Below are positions 50,940-64,000 of a DNA stretch of 64,000 bases, piece by piece. Position numbers and translations under genes: made by a program. This DNA is from Amorphochlora amoebiformis. Lineage: Eukaryota > Cercozoa > Chlorarachniophyceae. Each line of letters begins with the position of its first letter. Within the stretch, counting starts at the first letter, position 1. The notes beneath the pieces are model-generated. The model did no database searches. It was not told where the DNA came from and worked only from the letters and a program-made list of their open reading frames with translations. The stretch spans positions 496,001 to 560,000 of the forward strand of contig BAAHQB010000114.1 of NCBI GenBank assembly GCA_054601695.1, in the 5' to 3' direction.

Positions 50940-51170
50940 TGAGTGTATTATATATACATATATATAGTATATATATATATATATATGTATATGATGTATA
51001 CTTGTAATAAAATATATAAAAATAATATATGGTATATAGCCTACGGTGTGTATATCTTTATATTATATATATATATATATATATGTATATGATGTATACT
51101 AGTAATATAATATATAAAAATAATATATGGTATATAGCCTACGGTGTGTATATCTTTATATCTAGTATAT

Positions 51171-51201
<31 letters not shown>

Positions 51202-51335
51202 ATATATCTAGTATATGCAGTATGCATACATTAGCCAATGCTTTTTGCACTGGTGAATCTTCAATAATGACATATATATATATATATATTTTTTTATATA
51301 TATATAACACACATATACCAGATTATATATATATC

Positions 51336-51387
<52 letters not shown>

Positions 51388-51801
51388 GTATATATCCGGT
51401 ATGTGATTATTCAACTTGTATATCTAGATATCCCTTTTCTTAGTATAGACACTCCAGATACTCACTTTAAATTAAACGAGGTTGCGGCCGTGTCCTCTCT
51501 ATATCTAGCAGATGTTCCATTATTCCCACTCCCACTTGTTTCCAGTGTCTACAACGATATCATCTCCATAGCCTAGTGGACGTCTAAAATTTGTCACGGG
51601 GAAGAGCCTGAATATGTATGTGTTTGTAAAATAACGTGTATGTATTGATAGTTGTACACGTACATATGTATGTATGTGTATATGTATGTATATATATTAT
51701 ATATTATATTATATATATAATATATGTATATATGTATGTATATATTATATATATATATATGTATATGCTATATATATATATATGTTTATATATATTATAT
51801 T

Positions 51802-51875
<74 letters not shown>

Positions 51876-52013
51876 ATATATATATACACATATATATATA
51901 TATATATATATATTATGTATATGTCAACGTGGACGTAGATACAAGTGCAAGTCTAATGGTATATGAATGTATGTATATCAGGCTATCCCCATTGTATATT
52001 AATATTTATATAT

Positions 52014-52079
<66 letters not shown>

Positions 52080-52120
52080 GTACGTACATACATATATATA
52101 TATATATATATATGTATTAC

Positions 52121-52170
<50 letters not shown>

Positions 52171-52299
52171 CTGTATACACATATATATATATATATTACA
52201 AATAAGTATGCATGTATATAAATATATAAACATATAATACATATATATACATATATTTATACATATATACACACACACACATATATATATATATATGTG

Positions 52300-52371
<72 letters not shown>

Positions 52372-52389
52372 CATACATCATACATATAC
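50646..52389. other. Gap between converging eL39 and CSP41-like genes
   Basis: Contains the eL39 3' region, two near-identical copies of a roughly 95-bp segment (about 50975-51055 and 51080-51160), (TA)n arrays, and an inverted copy of the edge of the CSP41 exon at 52390. The 3' terminal exon of the CSP41-like gene should lie here but could not be fixed. A 43-codon open stretch at 51444-51576 (plus) ends in TAG and is bounded by an AG; its reality is doubtful. Confidence 0.5.
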
Positions 52390-63877
<11,488 letters not shown>

Positions 63878-64000
63878 CTTTCCAAAAACAAACAAAAAGT
63901 TAAAAAAATTAGGAAAAAACATGTAAAAAACCCCCTTATAATTTCCTTTCCAACCCTTACCCTAACCCCAACCCCAACCCTAACCCTAACCCTAACCTAG

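Noticed and set aside
51444-51576. 43-codon open stretch (FKLNEVAAV) reminiscent of a Nudix C-terminus
   Set aside because: No Nudix box or upstream exons were found in the small space between eL39 and the CSP41-like gene; length is within chance.

Overview
The window is nuclear DNA of a eukaryote, most likely a microbial one. It contains split genes with GT-AG introns, a cytosolic ribosomal protein gene, and all three standard stop codons. No rRNA, tRNA, CRISPR array or prokaryotic gene layout was seen. More than half of the bases are (TA)n, other AT-rich microsatellites, CT/GA tracts and telomere-like TTAGGG/CCCTAA arrays. The long Tyr/Ile, Tyr/Met or Ser/Leu reading frames are microsatellite artefacts. 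The real coding sequence lies in about 80 short exons (11 to 268 nt), mostly in the unique patches between repeats. I rebuilt the genes by hand from splice signals, reading phase and protein family patterns. Splice sites can therefore be off by a few bases, and gene ends are less certain than cores.

Layout, left to right. (1) About 0.9-11.85 kb, minus strand: N-terminal part of a voltage-gated cation channel (Cav/Nav type, first six-transmembrane domain) in 18 exons, continuing off the left edge. (2) 11.85-15.04 kb: no gene recognised. (3) 15.04-26.86 kb, minus: a complete methylthioribose-1-phosphate isomerase gene (mtnA/MRI1), 371 codons in 21 exons. (4) 358 bp shared 5' region. (5) 27.22-38.18 kb, plus: DUF1499-domain protein, 214 residues in 13 exons. 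(6) 38.2-40.45 kb: no gene recognised; part is CTAG-rich. (7) 40.45-45.68 kb, plus: 517-residue protein of unknown function in 12 exons. (8) 45.7-48.9 kb: no firm gene; one candidate signal-peptide exon. (9) 48.9-50.65 kb, plus: ribosomal protein eL39. (10) 52.4-63.9 kb, minus: CSP41-like NAD-dependent epimerase/atypical SDR, incomplete at both ends. A CSP41-like protein together with a DUF1499 protein hints at a plastid-bearing alga. That is inference; the telomere-like repeats are too common to place the lineage. The genes do not form a pathway.

The most unusual thing is how the introns are built. Interstitial telomere-like arrays here are not chromosome ends: in every gene where they occur at length they ARE the introns, mostly with CCCTAA on the sense strand. 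Many introns also hold decayed copies of the neighbouring exon border. A copy of an exon's 5' edge with its acceptor lies in the intron upstream, and a copy of its 3' edge with its donor lies in the intron downstream. Copies are separated by (TA)n or TTAGGG spacers, sometimes amplified to 6-12 copies, and occasionally inverted. I see this at five of the six genes (only the sixth, the DUF1499 gene, shows single copies). I know of no described intron-expansion process with this signature.
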